From Gemmatimonadota bacterium (GTDB lineage Bacteria > Gemmatimonadota > Gemmatimonadetes > Gemmatimonadales > Gemmatimonadaceae), in contig JAZKBK010000005.1 in the NCBI GenBank assembly GCA_040388625.1, positions 95,478-159,477 on the forward strand: a stretch of DNA of 64,000 nucleotides, in the 5' to 3' direction. The notes beneath the pieces were generated by a model that was not told where the DNA came from, made no database searches, and was given only the letters and a program-made list of their open reading frames with translations. The stretch's first letter is position 1, and every line of letters starts with the position of its first letter. This document shows positions 35,835 to 45,538 of the stretch, piece by piece. A program made the position numbers and the translations under genes.

Positions 35835-38432
35835 ATGTCGCTCATCGCCCGGATCACGACCTGTGCGGCCGTACTGGTGGCCGCCGTTCCAGCCGCAACT
35901 CCTGCTGGTGCACAGGGAGTGGCGTCATCGCAAGGTTATCAGGAACCACCCGAATCCATCCGTCGCATTCTGGACGCGCCACCCGCGGCAACGGGGAGTG
36001 TCAGTCCCGACGGCAAGTGGATCGTGATCGCGGCGCGCGAGCCGGCCGTCACGACCATTGCCGACATGGCGGAGCCGACGCTGTATCTGGCGGGGCGCCG
36101 GTTTCATCCGGTCGCGAGCTATAGAGTGGACACCGTGGGAATTCGCTCGATGCGCCTCAAGCCGGTTACGGGGAGCGCGGCAAAACCGGTTCCAGTGCCG
36201 GCCGGTGGACGGATCGCGCAGTATTCGTGGAGTCCCGATGGTCACATGATCGCGTACACGACCGTGGACAGGTCGTTTGGGATGGGCATCAAGCTGTTTC
36301 CAGTATCCACCGCAACGGAGATATCGGTGTCGGCCGCGGGTCTGCACGGCAAACTCGGTGCGCCGTCGTGGTCGAACGACGGAAAGTACGTCGCATTGAC
36401 GGAAGCAACGCGCAATGGGACGGCGCTCTGGATGGTGAACGTTGCAGCGCACACGGCGAAGCGCATAACGCCATACACAATCAACACGGTTACCGGTGGG
36501 TGCGACTGGCTGTCGAAGGCGCCGCAGCTGGTTTGTCTCATGAACGTGCCGGGACGTGGTGCGCCACCACCCGACGGCCAGACACCGGCTGGGCCGATAG
36601 TACAGGAATCGTACGGGCGCGCAGCACCAGTGCGCACTATCGAGTACCTGCTCAAGAACCAGCACGATGAAGTGCTGTTCGATTACTACTTCACCAATCA
36701 GATCACCATAGTCGCGCCGGACGGTGCGAGCAGAAATGTCGGCAAACCGGGAATTCACACCCGCGCCGATGCGTCGCCGGACGCCAGGTGGCTGCTCGTG
36801 CGCACGGTGCATCGGCCCTACTCGTATCAGGTCGCGCTGAATGATTTTCCGGAGCGCATCGAGGTGTGGTCGCTGGACGGGAAGGTTGCGCGTACAGTCA
36901 CTGACAGACCGCTCACGGATAATGTCTCCAGTGCACGCGACGCCGTCGCCGCTGGAATACGCGTTGCGTCGTGGCGGCCGGACGTGCCTGCCACCGTGTT
37001 TACGGTCGAGGCGCTGGACGGCGGTGATCCGCGCAAGCAGATCGACAGGCACGACCGCGTGAGTCTCATATCTGCTCCGTTCACGAGTGCGCCACAGCCA
37101 TTCATGGATCTCGAGATGCGTTATCGCGGGATCACCTGGATGTATCCCGATCTGGCGCTCGTGAACGAAGGTACGTCGCGTACGGCGAAGCTGCGCACGT
37201 GGGCGGTGAATCCATCCTCTCCTGCTTCAGCACGCGTACTGTTCGATCGGAGCTCGGAGGATCGTTACGGTGATCCGGGCAGGTTTGTAATGGTGTACGA
37301 CGCCGCGAGCGATCGGCTGGTGCCGCTTCGTAGCGCGGACGGTCACACGATGTACCTCACGGGTGATGGCGCGTCGGCTGAGGGCGACCGTCCATTCCTG
37401 GATGCGATCGATATGCAGAACGGCAGCAAGCGTCGCATCTGGCAGAACTCGGGCGACCATTACGAATTCGTTGCATCGCTGACGGATCCGGCTGCCAGGA
37501 GCTTCGTCACCAGGCGCGAGTCACCGACCGAGCCGCCGAATTTCTTCCGGCGTGAAGTGGGGAGTGATGTTGCCACGAAGCTCACGGAGCTGGCCGATCC
37601 GGCACCGGCGTTCGCCGGCGTCACCGGAAAACTCATCACGTACACGCGAGCGGATGGCGTCAAGCTCTCGGCGACGATGTATCTACCCGCTGGCTACACG
37701 CCGTCACAGGGTCGGCTTCCGTTCTTCTTCTGGGCGTATCCACGCGAGTTTCTCTCCGCGGCGGCCGCTTCGGAAGTGCGCGGATCGCCGTACGAGTTCA
37801 AACGGCCGTCATTGCCGCGCGATCGTCAACTGCTGCTGCTCGCGGCAGGTTATGGAGTTCTGGATGGGCCATCGATGCCGATCGTTGCGAAGAACGGCAA
37901 GGAACCGAACGACAGCTATGTCGAGCAACTCGTGGCCAGCGCGAAGGCGGCGATCGACGCGATAGATTCGCTTGGTGTTGGTGATCGCAATCGCGTCGCA
38001 GTGGGCGGTCACTCGTATGGCGCATTCATGACGGCGAATCTGCTGGCACATTCGACACTGTTCCGTGCCGGAGTCGCCGAGAGCGGTGCGTACAACAGGA
38101 CGCTCACTCCGTTCGGATTCCAGGCGGAGCCGCGTACGTTCTGGCAGGCAGAAGACATTTACAGTACGATGTCGCCCTTCTATTACGCAGACAAGATCAA
38201 GACGCCGATTCTGTTGATTCACGGCGTGAATGACGACAACGACGGAACGTTCCCCATCCAGTCGGAGAGAATGTTCGCCGCGATCAAGGGAAACGGCGGC
38301 ACCGTGCGATACGTGCAGCTGCCACTGGAGCCACATGGATACACTGCGCGCGAAAGTCTGCGGCACGTGATGTGGGAGACGGTTACCTGGCTGGACAGGT
38401 ACGTCAAGAATCCGACGGAAAAGACCAACTAG
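35835..38432 (+). CDS. S9 family serine peptidase (glutamyl-peptidase-like)
   Basis: An 865-residue exported peptidase (signal ending near PAGAQGV). The N-terminal propeller contains SVSPDGKWIV and QYSWSPDGHMIAY. The alpha/beta-hydrolase domain has nucleophile S727 in GGHSYGAF, acid D800 or D801 in HGVNDDNDG and H834 in EPHGY. FFFWAYPREFLSAAAASEV and VRGSPYEF are reminiscent of the plant chloroplast glutamyl endopeptidase branch (S9D). Length and motif order agree. It likely degrades peptides in the periplasm. ATG 35835 gives the signal peptide; the earlier in-frame start is less likely. A strong hairpin follows. Confidence 0.88.
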   Translation: MSLIARITTCAAVLVAAVPAATPAGAQGVASSQGYQEPPESIRRILDAPPAATGSVSPDGKWIVIAAREPAVTTIADMAEPTLYLAGRRFHPVASYRVDTVGIRSMRLKPVTGSAAKPVPVPAGGRIAQYSWSPDGHMIAYTTVDRSFGMGIKLFPVSTATEISVSAAGLHGKLGAPSWSNDGKYVALTEATRNGTALWMVNVAAHTAKRITPYTINTVTGGCDWLSKAPQLVCLMNVPGRGAPPPDGQTPAGPIVQESYGRAAPVRTIEYLLKNQHDEVLFDYYFTNQITIVAPDGASRNVGKPGIHTRADASPDARWLLVRTVHRPYSYQVALNDFPERIEVWSLDGKVARTVTDRPLTDNVSSARDAVAAGIRVASWRPDVPATVFTVEALDGGDPRKQIDRHDRVSLISAPFTSAPQPFMDLEMRYRGITWMYPDLALVNEGTSRTAKLRTWAVNPSSPASARVLFDRSSEDRYGDPGRFVMVYDAASDRLVPLRSADGHTMYLTGDGASAEGDRPFLDAIDMQNGSKRRIWQNSGDHYEFVASLTDPAARSFVTRRESPTEPPNFFRREVGSDVATKLTELADPAPAFAGVTGKLITYTRADGVKLSATMYLPAGYTPSQGRLPFFFWAYPREFLSAAAASEVRGSPYEFKRPSLPRDRQLLLLAAGYGVLDGPSMPIVAKNGKEPNDSYVEQLVASAKAAIDAIDSLGVGDRNRVAVGGHSYGAFMTANLLAHSTLFRAGVAESGAYNRTLTPFGFQAEPRTFWQAEDIYSTMSPFYYADKIKTPILLIHGVNDDNDGTFPIQSERMFAAIKGNGGTVRYVQLPLEPHGYTARESLRHVMWETVTWLDRYVKNPTEKTN

Positions 38433-38440
38433 CAGCAACT

Positions 38441-38494
38441 CGAGAAATGCGCCCGTTGCGATATCGGTCGGAATCGCAACGGGCGCATTTCTCG
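38441..38494 (+). terminator. Terminator after S9 peptidase
   Basis: A perfect 22-bp stem (CGAGAAATGCGCCCGTTGCG... at 38441-38462 paired with 38473-38494) with a 10-base loop, beginning 8 bases after the stop, followed by TTTCC. A very stable intrinsic terminator. Confidence 0.8.
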
Positions 38495-38640
38495 TTTCCG
38501 CCACCTGTAGGGGATTCCCCTATCGACTTTCCAGTTTCTCCCGACTGAACGCGTGAGCGCCGGCTGGTAGGTTGCGGAGAACATCATCCGAAACCCACCG
38601 GACGGATACCGTGAGCAGATCGAGCATCGATATCGAAACC

Positions 38641-39720
38641 ATGGAAGACGCTGTTGACGCAGTGGCGTCGCGGCGTGAGTCGCGACGTTCGTTTCTTCGC
38701 AACGGCGCAGTTGCCGCGGTTGCGGGAACGCTGCTGAGCGCATGCAAGCCTGCCGCCGCCTCCGAAGGCGCGCCGAAAACAGTGGCGAGGGCGACTCCGC
38801 CAGTATCACCTCCAGTCGCGTTCGGTGTCGACGACGTGAGTGCTGCGTCGATTGCCGCTGCCGACGCGATGGACAGGATGCACGAGGCCGGCATCAAGGC
38901 GTTCCCGGCCGCGAGCAAGGGGAGAGGGAATCAGCTCCTCGCACCACGCATCGAGCGCGGGGTGAAGGTGTTCGACCTCACTGCAAGGAGAATGCAGTGG
39001 GAAACCGAGCCGGGAAAGGCTACGGAGGCGTGGGCTTACAACGGAATGGTTCCTGGTCCAATGATGCGCGTTCGCGCAGGCGACCGCGTCAGGGTCAACA
39101 TCAAAAACGAATTGCCGGAGTCTACATCGATCCACTTTCACGGTGTGGAGCTCGCAAATTCCCAGGATGGAGTGCCGTTCATAACGCAACCTCCGATCAA
39201 GCCAGGGCAGAGTTACACGTACGACTTCATACCGCCGAATCACGGCTCGCACATGTATCACTCGCACCACAACTCCACCAAACAGGTCAGCCTCGGCCTG
39301 CTCGGGGCATTCATCGTGGAGCCCAAGGACAGCTCGGAAGAGCCGCACGCGGACGTCGATCACGTGCTGATTCTGAACGACGGGCTGAACGGCTTTACCA
39401 TCAACGGCAAGGGGTTTCCGGCTACCGAGCCGATCGTCGCCAAGCTCGGGCAGACGGTGCGGATCCGCTTCATGAACGAGGGGATGATGATCCACCCGAT
39501 GCACCTGCATGGCATGCACATGACGGTGATAGCCAAGGACGGGTGGGCCCAGCCGCAGCCATGGAAATGCGACACCCTCAACGTGGCTCCGGGCGAGCGC
39601 TGGGACGTGCTGGTGAAGTGCAACAACCCCGGCACCTGGGCGTTCCACTGTCACATTCTGCCTCATGCGGAGTCGGAGCACGGAATGTTCGGAATGGTGA
39701 CGGCGCTGATTGTGAAGTAA
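38641..39720 (+). CDS. Two-domain multicopper oxidase
   Basis: A 359-residue protein with a Tat-type leader (SRRSFLRNGA) followed by a lipobox-like LLSACK, so it is exported folded and possibly lipid-anchored. Copper motifs: HFHGVEL and HMYHSHHN in domain 1; HPMHLHG and HCHILPHAESEHGM in domain 2. The type 1 copper set (Cys, His, Met) is present only in domain 2; domain 1 has HSHH where a Cys would be. This resembles the two-domain laccase type with T1 in domain 2. Substrate could be phenols, metals or Cu(I). ATG 38641 is preferred to TTG 38572. Confidence 0.85.
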   Translation: MEDAVDAVASRRESRRSFLRNGAVAAVAGTLLSACKPAAASEGAPKTVARATPPVSPPVAFGVDDVSAASIAAADAMDRMHEAGIKAFPAASKGRGNQLLAPRIERGVKVFDLTARRMQWETEPGKATEAWAYNGMVPGPMMRVRAGDRVRVNIKNELPESTSIHFHGVELANSQDGVPFITQPPIKPGQSYTYDFIPPNHGSHMYHSHHNSTKQVSLGLLGAFIVEPKDSSEEPHADVDHVLILNDGLNGFTINGKGFPATEPIVAKLGQTVRIRFMNEGMMIHPMHLHGMHMTVIAKDGWAQPQPWKCDTLNVAPGERWDVLVKCNNPGTWAFHCHILPHAESEHGMFGMVTALIVK

Positions 39721-39777
39721 CTGGCGGAAGGCGATCGGCAGGTAGTGATCTTCGTTGGTCGTGGTAGCTTTATAGCC

Positions 39778-41301
39778 ATGACCAACGACAGTCAGGCCAG
39801 CGGGGACGGTACCCCTCCAGTCATTCCGGCCCCACCGTCCGGGTCACAATCGCGGCCACCGTCGGCCGGCATGTACGAGAGGATTGTGGAGGTCGCGGCG
39901 GATGCAATTGTGACGATCAACGAGGCACAGGAGATAGTGCACTTCAACCGCGGCGCGGAGCAGATTTTCGGATATCGGAGGGACGAGGTGCTGGGCACCA
40001 ACCTGAACGCACTGTTGCCGCCGCAGTTCCGCGCGACCCATGCCGCATACGTAGTCGCATTCGGCGAATCCACTGAGACGGCCAGACTCATGGGTCATCG
40101 CCGTGAAGTGTTCGGCCTCAGGAAAGACGGAACGGAGTTTCCAGCCGAAGCATCGATTCTCAAGCTGGATGCGCCGGATGGCCGCCGGCTGTATACCGCT
40201 CTGGTGCGCGACGTGACCGATCGCAGGCAGATGGACGCGCACCAGCGGTTTCTCGCTGAGGTCGGTATCGCGCTCAGTCGCTCGCTCGACTACGAGGCCA
40301 CAATCGCATCCGTGGTGCGCCTTCCCGTGCCGATGCTTGCAGATGCCTGTATCATCGAGGTGATCGACGAGTCGGGGGAGATTCGTCGTGCAACGCACGG
40401 GAGAGCCGACCTGTTGAGTGGAGCGGCATCTTCCGATGCAACAAGGCAGGAATTACCACTCATTGCGCGCGACCAGGCGGTGGGTGTGTTGACATTCCTG
40501 AAAGCCGGCACGCCGCGTAGCAACGACCGGGGTGAGGCGATCATCGCAGGTAACTTTGCCGCGCGTGCCGCGCTCGCGATCGACAACGCGCGACTGTATC
40601 AGCATGCGCAACGCGCAACGGCCGCCAGGGACGAGATACTGGGAGTCGTATCACACGACCTCAGGAATCCACTGAGCGCGATCGCGATGTGCTCGCGAGT
40701 GCTCGTGGACACACCGCCTTCCGATCCCGTGGCGCGACGCGATCTGGCGAAGACCATATACGAATCGACAACGTGGATGTCGCGCATGATTCAGGATCTG
40801 CTCGATGTGTCCGCGATTGAAGCGGGGGTCCTGTCGGTAATCCGCGACACCGAGGACATCGGCCAGATCGTGACGCGGGCCGCGGGACTCTTCACGCGGA
40901 GAGCGGCCGACAGCGGTGTCGCACTCGTAGTCACGCTGGAGGAACCGCTGGCGCGAGTGTCCGTAGACGCCGAGCGAATGGCACAGGCGATAGCGAACCT
41001 CATAGGGAACGCGGTGAAGTTCACCCCCTCGGGCGGACGTGTCTCAGTCGAGGCGTGCGCGCGGGGCGAAACCCTGGAGGTTGTCGTGGCGGACACGGGA
41101 CGCGGAATCGCCGAAACGGACATCCCATTCATTTTCGATCGCTTCTGGCATACGCGCGGCTCCGCTGCGGGAACGGGGTTGGGGTTGGCGATCGCGAAGG
41201 GAATCGTCGAAGCTCACGGTGGAACCATTGCTGTTGCAAGCAAGATCGGAGAAGGCAGTCGTTTCATGGTCAGTCTGCCGCGAACGGGTGCTACTGACTG
41301 A
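39778..41301 (+). CDS. PAS-GAF sensor histidine kinase
   Basis: A 507-residue soluble kinase with no membrane segment. PAS (about 30-150): EAQEIVHFNRGAEQIFGYRR, then the LDAPDGRRLYTALVRDVTDR PAC tail. GAF-like domain (about 155-280). HisKA box LGVVSHDLRNPLSAI. ATPase motifs NLIGNAVKFTPSGG, DTGRGI and GTGLGLAIAKGIVEAHGG. No receiver domain or partner regulator is adjacent; PAS plus GAF suggests a cytoplasmic redox, light or small-molecule signal. The ATG at 39778 follows the MCO gene by 57 bases and may share its transcript. Confidence 0.92.
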   Translation: MTNDSQASGDGTPPVIPAPPSGSQSRPPSAGMYERIVEVAADAIVTINEAQEIVHFNRGAEQIFGYRRDEVLGTNLNALLPPQFRATHAAYVVAFGESTETARLMGHRREVFGLRKDGTEFPAEASILKLDAPDGRRLYTALVRDVTDRRQMDAHQRFLAEVGIALSRSLDYEATIASVVRLPVPMLADACIIEVIDESGEIRRATHGRADLLSGAASSDATRQELPLIARDQAVGVLTFLKAGTPRSNDRGEAIIAGNFAARAALAIDNARLYQHAQRATAARDEILGVVSHDLRNPLSAIAMCSRVLVDTPPSDPVARRDLAKTIYESTTWMSRMIQDLLDVSAIEAGVLSVIRDTEDIGQIVTRAAGLFTRRAADSGVALVVTLEEPLARVSVDAERMAQAIANLIGNAVKFTPSGGRVSVEACARGETLEVVVADTGRGIAETDIPFIFDRFWHTRGSAAGTGLGLAIAKGIVEAHGGTIAVASKIGEGSRFMVSLPRTGATD

Positions 41302-41357
41302 CCGGGATGAAAGTTGCAGGGTATCCAGTACAAACTCACCAGCAGCAGGAGGTTGCC

Positions 41358-41843
41358 ATGAAGAACCAGCCTGATCCCAGGAACGACACCGGAGCATCGG
41401 ACGCGGACGTTCCCCGGTTTCGCGAGCTCGACCGCGGTGAGATAGAGGAGATCCTTGCTCGCAACAACGTCGGGAGAATCGCATTCTCACTTCATGATCG
41501 CGTGGACATAGAGCCGATCAACTACGTGTTCGATGCCGGCTGGATATTCGGTCGTACGAGTCATGGTACAAAACTCGCGACGATCGCGCACCATCCCTGG
41601 GTTGCGTTCGAGGTGGACGAGGTCCACAGCCTCTTCCATTGGTCGAGTGTGGTGGTCAAGGGCGCATTCTATCTGATAGATGCGGACACATCGATACGAC
41701 AGGATCCCGCTTTCAATCGCGGCGTCGAGTTGCTTCGGGCGCTCATACCTCAAACACTGACGGCCAACGATCCAACGCCGTTCCGCAATTCGGTGTTTCG
41801 CATTCACCTGGACGAGGTGACAGGCCGCGCGGCGAATGGATAG
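41358..41843 (+). CDS. PPOX/FMN-binding split-barrel protein (Nim-like)
   Basis: A 161-residue protein: LDRGEIEEILARNNVGRIAF, VDIEPINYVFDAGWIFGRTS, GTKLATIAHHPWVAFEVDEV and WSSVVVKGAFYLI match the pyridoxamine-5'-phosphate oxidase-like split barrel of NimA-type proteins. Such proteins bind FMN or F420 and reduce small electrophiles. A good AGGAGG lies just before ATG 41358, which decides this start over 41307. It sits between the histidine kinase and the SulP transporter, 36 bases before the latter, and may be cotranscribed. Confidence 0.82.
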   Translation: MKNQPDPRNDTGASDADVPRFRELDRGEIEEILARNNVGRIAFSLHDRVDIEPINYVFDAGWIFGRTSHGTKLATIAHHPWVAFEVDEVHSLFHWSSVVVKGAFYLIDADTSIRQDPAFNRGVELLRALIPQTLTANDPTPFRNSVFRIHLDEVTGRAANG

Positions 41844-41879
41844 CGCTCTCGGGTATCGCAGCAAAGGCAGAGTGTCCCG

Positions 41880-43586
41880 TTGTTAGTTCCAAAGCTCGTT
41901 ACCACGCTCAAGACGTACGATCGCGATCAGTTCCTTGGCGATCTTACAGCGGGAGTGATCGTTGGGGTTGTTGCACTCCCGCTCGCGATAGCCTTCGCAA
42001 TTGCGAGTGGTGTTCCGCCGGGTCGCGGTCTGTGGACCGCGATCGTGGCTGGCTTCATAATCTCTGCACTCGGCGGATCGCGCGTTCAGATCGGCGGTCC
42101 GACCGGTGCGTTCGTGGTTATCGTTTACGGCATCGTCCAGAAATACGGGATCGACGGTCTCACCGTAGCAACGCTCATGGCGGGCGCGATACTCGTCGTC
42201 ATGGGGCTGGCGAAGCTCGGCTCCGCGATCAAGTTCATTCCGCGGCCCGTCGTGACCGGTTTCACCAGCGGGATCGCGGTGATCATCTTCTCCGGAGAGA
42301 TAAAGGATTTCTTCGGACTTTCGATGGGTACTGTTCCGTCGGCATTCATCGCGAAGTGGCAGGCGTTCGCTGCGCACGCGGGAGCGATCACTCCGGCTGC
42401 GCTCGGTGTGTCCGTTGCATCGATGGCGATAATTCTGCTGTGGCCACGTGTGAACCGGCGCATCCCGGGGCCGTTCGTTGCTCTGATCGTGATGACAGCG
42501 GCGGCACAGCTGCTGCACCTTCCCATCGAGACGATCGGCTCCAGATTCGGCACGATTGCGGCGTCAGTACCTCATCCGGAAGTACCGCATCTGTCGCTCG
42601 CCCAGATATCCGCCCTCGTCGGTCCCGCGTTCACGATCGCATTTCTGGCGGCTGTGGAATCATTGCTGTCCGCTGTTGTTGCAGATGGAATGATCGGCAG
42701 CAGACATCGCTCGAACATGGAGCTCGTCGCGCAGGGCGTGGCCAATCTTGCGGCGCCCTTGTTCGGCGGCATTCCAGCGACCGGTGCCATCGCCCGCACG
42801 GCGACGAACATCAAGAACGGCGGACGCACTCCGGTCGCTGGAATGGTGCACGCGCTGACGCTGCTGGTCATCACGGTGTTCGCGGGACAGTGGGCGGCGC
42901 TCATTCCACTCTCTGTACTCGCTGCGATTCTCGTCGTGGTCGCGTACCACATGAGTGAGTGGCGAACGTTTCTCACGGAGCTGCGCTCTCCCAAGAGCGA
43001 CGTGGCGGTTCTGCTGACGACATTTCTGCTGACACTGCTGGTCGATCTGACAGTTGGTATTGGTGTCGGCATGGTGCTGGCAGCGTTCCTGTTCATTCGC
43101 CGCATGGCTGAGGTGACGCAGATCAGCTCCGTTGCAGACGAGTCCGACGAGGATGCGCACGCCGGCGATCCATATGAGACGGATCCGAACGCAATACATC
43201 GGAGGTCGGTACCGAAGGGCGTCGAAGTATTCGAGATCAACGGACCCTTCTTCTTCGGCGCTGCCGAGGCGTTCAGGGATACGATTGGACAGGTGGCTCG
43301 CAAGCCGCGCGTTCTCATCATTCGCATGCGCTACGTGCCGGCGCTCGATTCCACGGGTATGTACACGCTGAGTGAACTGGCGCGACGCTCCAGGAAGGAT
43401 GGCACCACGGTTCTCCTTTCCGACGTGCACATGCAACCGATGGTTGCACTCACCGGATCGCCGGCACTCACGGAGATCGGGAAGGAGAATCTGTTCGACA
43501 ACATCGACGCTGCACTGGTCCGGGCCCGCGAGCTGGTCGGTGTCCCGGTGGTGGACAGTGAGATAGCGGCTGGCGGTGAGCCCTAG
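41880..43586 (+). CDS. SulP-family anion transporter with STAS domain
   Basis: A 568-residue protein with about 11-12 membrane segments: DLTAGVIVGVVALPLAIAFA, SRVQIGGPTGAFVVIV, NIKNGGRTPVAGMVHALTLL. The C-terminal STAS domain (about 440-560) is GVEVFEINGPFFFGAAEAF, LDSTGMYTLSELARRS. SulP proteins carry sulfate, bicarbonate or dicarboxylates; substrate not readable. Start is TTG 41880 after AAAGGCAGAG, since no closer ATG exists. Its 3' end overlaps the facing decarboxylase by 4 bases. Bicarbonate uptake would fit the pH-related neighbours, but this is inference. Confidence 0.88.
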   Translation: MLVPKLVTTLKTYDRDQFLGDLTAGVIVGVVALPLAIAFAIASGVPPGRGLWTAIVAGFIISALGGSRVQIGGPTGAFVVIVYGIVQKYGIDGLTVATLMAGAILVVMGLAKLGSAIKFIPRPVVTGFTSGIAVIIFSGEIKDFFGLSMGTVPSAFIAKWQAFAAHAGAITPAALGVSVASMAIILLWPRVNRRIPGPFVALIVMTAAAQLLHLPIETIGSRFGTIAASVPHPEVPHLSLAQISALVGPAFTIAFLAAVESLLSAVVADGMIGSRHRSNMELVAQGVANLAAPLFGGIPATGAIARTATNIKNGGRTPVAGMVHALTLLVITVFAGQWAALIPLSVLAAILVVVAYHMSEWRTFLTELRSPKSDVAVLLTTFLLTLLVDLTVGIGVGMVLAAFLFIRRMAEVTQISSVADESDEDAHAGDPYETDPNAIHRRSVPKGVEVFEINGPFFFGAAEAFRDTIGQVARKPRVLIIRMRYVPALDSTGMYTLSELARRSRKDGTTVLLSDVHMQPMVALTGSPALTEIGKENLFDNIDAALVRARELVGVPVVDSEIAAGGEP

Positions 43587-45538
43587 CCCAGCGCGGCGTC
43601 GGACGCGTGACGCAGAGCAGTAATGAAGCCGGCGATGTGATCCGGGGCGGGCGGAGGCGCGGCGAAAAACGGATCCATCACTGTGGACCGAAGGACGACG
43701 AGTCCATCGCTGCCCGCGCGCTTCCAGTCATCTTCGGTGCAGACGCCGAGCTCGTGGAGCAACGTCGTGATCGCTCCATCGTACATGGGTGTCTGGAATC
43801 GCGTTCGAGATATGATGTATTCCGGCGTCGCGCCCGCGACCTCGAGACTCATCAGCGAGTAGATGCGCTCGTTGAACGCATTCACGGCGTCGAGAGTGGT
43901 GAGTGACGGATGATGAACCAGGTAGCAGATGATGTTGATGTCCGGTCGCGGTAGAAGCACAACCCGGAATGGCGCGACATCGGCTGTGTACAATCCGTCG
44001 TAAAGGCGGCGCGCACCAGCGGCAGTCTGTTCGATGAGATGACCATAGCCAGTCTCATTCAGCGGAAGGACCTTGTGGCTCAACCACACCGCCGCCGCTG
44101 CCGCGCCGGGCTTCGATCCCTCGAAGATGAAGCGTCCGAGGTAGAGATCCTGGACGGAGTCGAGTCCTGCCGTCGGCGCGAGGTAGGGCGGGTCGGTGGC
44201 GACCAGCTCTCTCGCGCGTCGTTCCTTCAGCAGAAAGGCTCCTGCCGGATAGGGCACGTAACCCAGCTTGTGCGGATCGATCGTGACGGAGTCCGCATCG
44301 CCCAGTGCGGTCATTGCGCGAACCCACAGCTCGCTCGGCCAGTCGCACCCTGACGATGCGCGGATGTCGGCAGCCGAGCGACGGTTGCCGTCCGCACTCC
44401 ACGTCACCGCAGCTGCGTAACCGCCGTAGCACGCGTCGGAGTGTACGTGAAATGTGACACCGAGCTCTGTCTCGGCGCGCCCGCGTACAGCGAGAACCTC
44501 GTCGAGCTGATCGACAGCGGATTCTTCAGTCGTTCCGCACACCGTTATGCATGCCATGATCGGCACGCGTCGCCTGGTGAGAGAGCGAACAGTGTCCCAT
44601 AGTGCCGCTGTATCGAGGCGAAAGTGACTGTCGACCGGAATCCGGACAATCTGATTGGACCCGATTCCAAGTGCACGGATGATCTTCTCCCACGAATAGT
44701 GCGCTGTGGATGCGACGAGGATGACACTGGCGGGCAGCGGATCGCCATAATCCAGTGCGAGGCGGCGTCCGTAGTCCTGGTAGCCGACCGTGGAGAGTGA
44801 ATGGTTTGCTAGCGCCCAGGTCACGCGTTCGTGGGAATCCGATTTCCAGAGTGCGTCCCACAGCTCGAGCGAGTCTGTTGTCCGGATGTTAAGCAGCTGT
44901 TGGAGCGAGAGCGACTCGAGCGGCGCGGTCGTACCATCCGGTAGCGCAACCGTGAGATCGACGTGGAGATCGCGCGCCGCTCCAGCTGCGGCGAGTGGGA
45001 GGTAGAACACGTTTCGGGCGATCCACAGAGCCTCGAAATTCGCAACCGTTCCGCCGGACGTAAGATGTCCCCACGATTGGGCCGGATCGTATCCGATCAT
45101 GCCTGCCAGCTGTGCGGCGACTTCCAACTCCAGGCGCGAGGTGACCGGAGACGCCTCGACCGAAACGTTGTTCGGATTGTAGAGCATGGTTGCGAAAAAG
45201 CCAACCTGCGCGGCGATCGTCTGCTCCGATAGCATGTGCGCGCGATATCGTCCGCTGAAGAACGGGACTCCTCGTTTGAGCTCTGCGAGGAGTCCCATCA
45301 ACTCCTGCGTCAGCGTCGATACGGCGTTCTCGTACCCGGGCTTGCGCTTGTCGGTCTCGCGAATTGTAAAGCCATCTTCCGGATGGTAGTTGCGCCGCCA
45401 GAATACATGATCGCGCAGCGCCTCGACGATCACGCGCTCCAGCAGGTCGGCGTTCTCGGCGCGAGGGCCCAGGAACCATGCGCGAAGCGCGTCATGCGAT
45501 TCCGAAGAATCCGGTGCAGGCGTGTCAGCCGCCGTCAT
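43583..45538 (-). CDS. PLP-dependent decarboxylase, tyrosine-decarboxylase-like
   Basis: A 651-residue PLP enzyme of decarboxylase group II. The Schiff-base Lys is K424 in DPHKLGYVPYPAGAFLL; HSDACYGGYAA supplies the PLP-binding Asp; the N-terminal third has FFSGRYRAHMLSEQT, FATMLYNPNNVSVEASPVTS and WGHLTSGGTVAN; GRFIFEGSKPGAAAAAVWLS and VLPLNETGYGHLIEQTA match the extended bacterial tyrosine-decarboxylase type. Product would be tyramine from tyrosine, consuming a proton, but specificity is inferred. The ATG at 45538 overlaps the hemolysin III stop. No tyrosine/tyramine antiporter is seen. Confidence 0.82.
   Translation of the reverse strand: MTAADTPAPDSSESHDALRAWFLGPRAENADLLERVIVEALRDHVFWRRNYHPEDGFTIRETDKRKPGYENAVSTLTQELMGLLAELKRGVPFFSGRYRAHMLSEQTIAAQVGFFATMLYNPNNVSVEASPVTSRLELEVAAQLAGMIGYDPAQSWGHLTSGGTVANFEALWIARNVFYLPLAAAGAARDLHVDLTVALPDGTTAPLESLSLQQLLNIRTTDSLELWDALWKSDSHERVTWALANHSLSTVGYQDYGRRLALDYGDPLPASVILVASTAHYSWEKIIRALGIGSNQIVRIPVDSHFRLDTAALWDTVRSLTRRRVPIMACITVCGTTEESAVDQLDEVLAVRGRAETELGVTFHVHSDACYGGYAAAVTWSADGNRRSAADIRASSGCDWPSELWVRAMTALGDADSVTIDPHKLGYVPYPAGAFLLKERRARELVATDPPYLAPTAGLDSVQDLYLGRFIFEGSKPGAAAAAVWLSHKVLPLNETGYGHLIEQTAAGARRLYDGLYTADVAPFRVVLLPRPDINIICYLVHHPSLTTLDAVNAFNERIYSLMSLEVAGATPEYIISRTRFQTPMYDGAITTLLHELGVCTEDDWKRAGSDGLVVLRSTVMDPFFAAPPPAPDHIAGFITALRHASDAALG

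Noticed and set aside
41639..42958. A 439-codon frame overlapping SulP on the same strand
   Set aside because: Arg/Ser/Asp-rich, no membrane segments; the SulP frame has complete family motifs.
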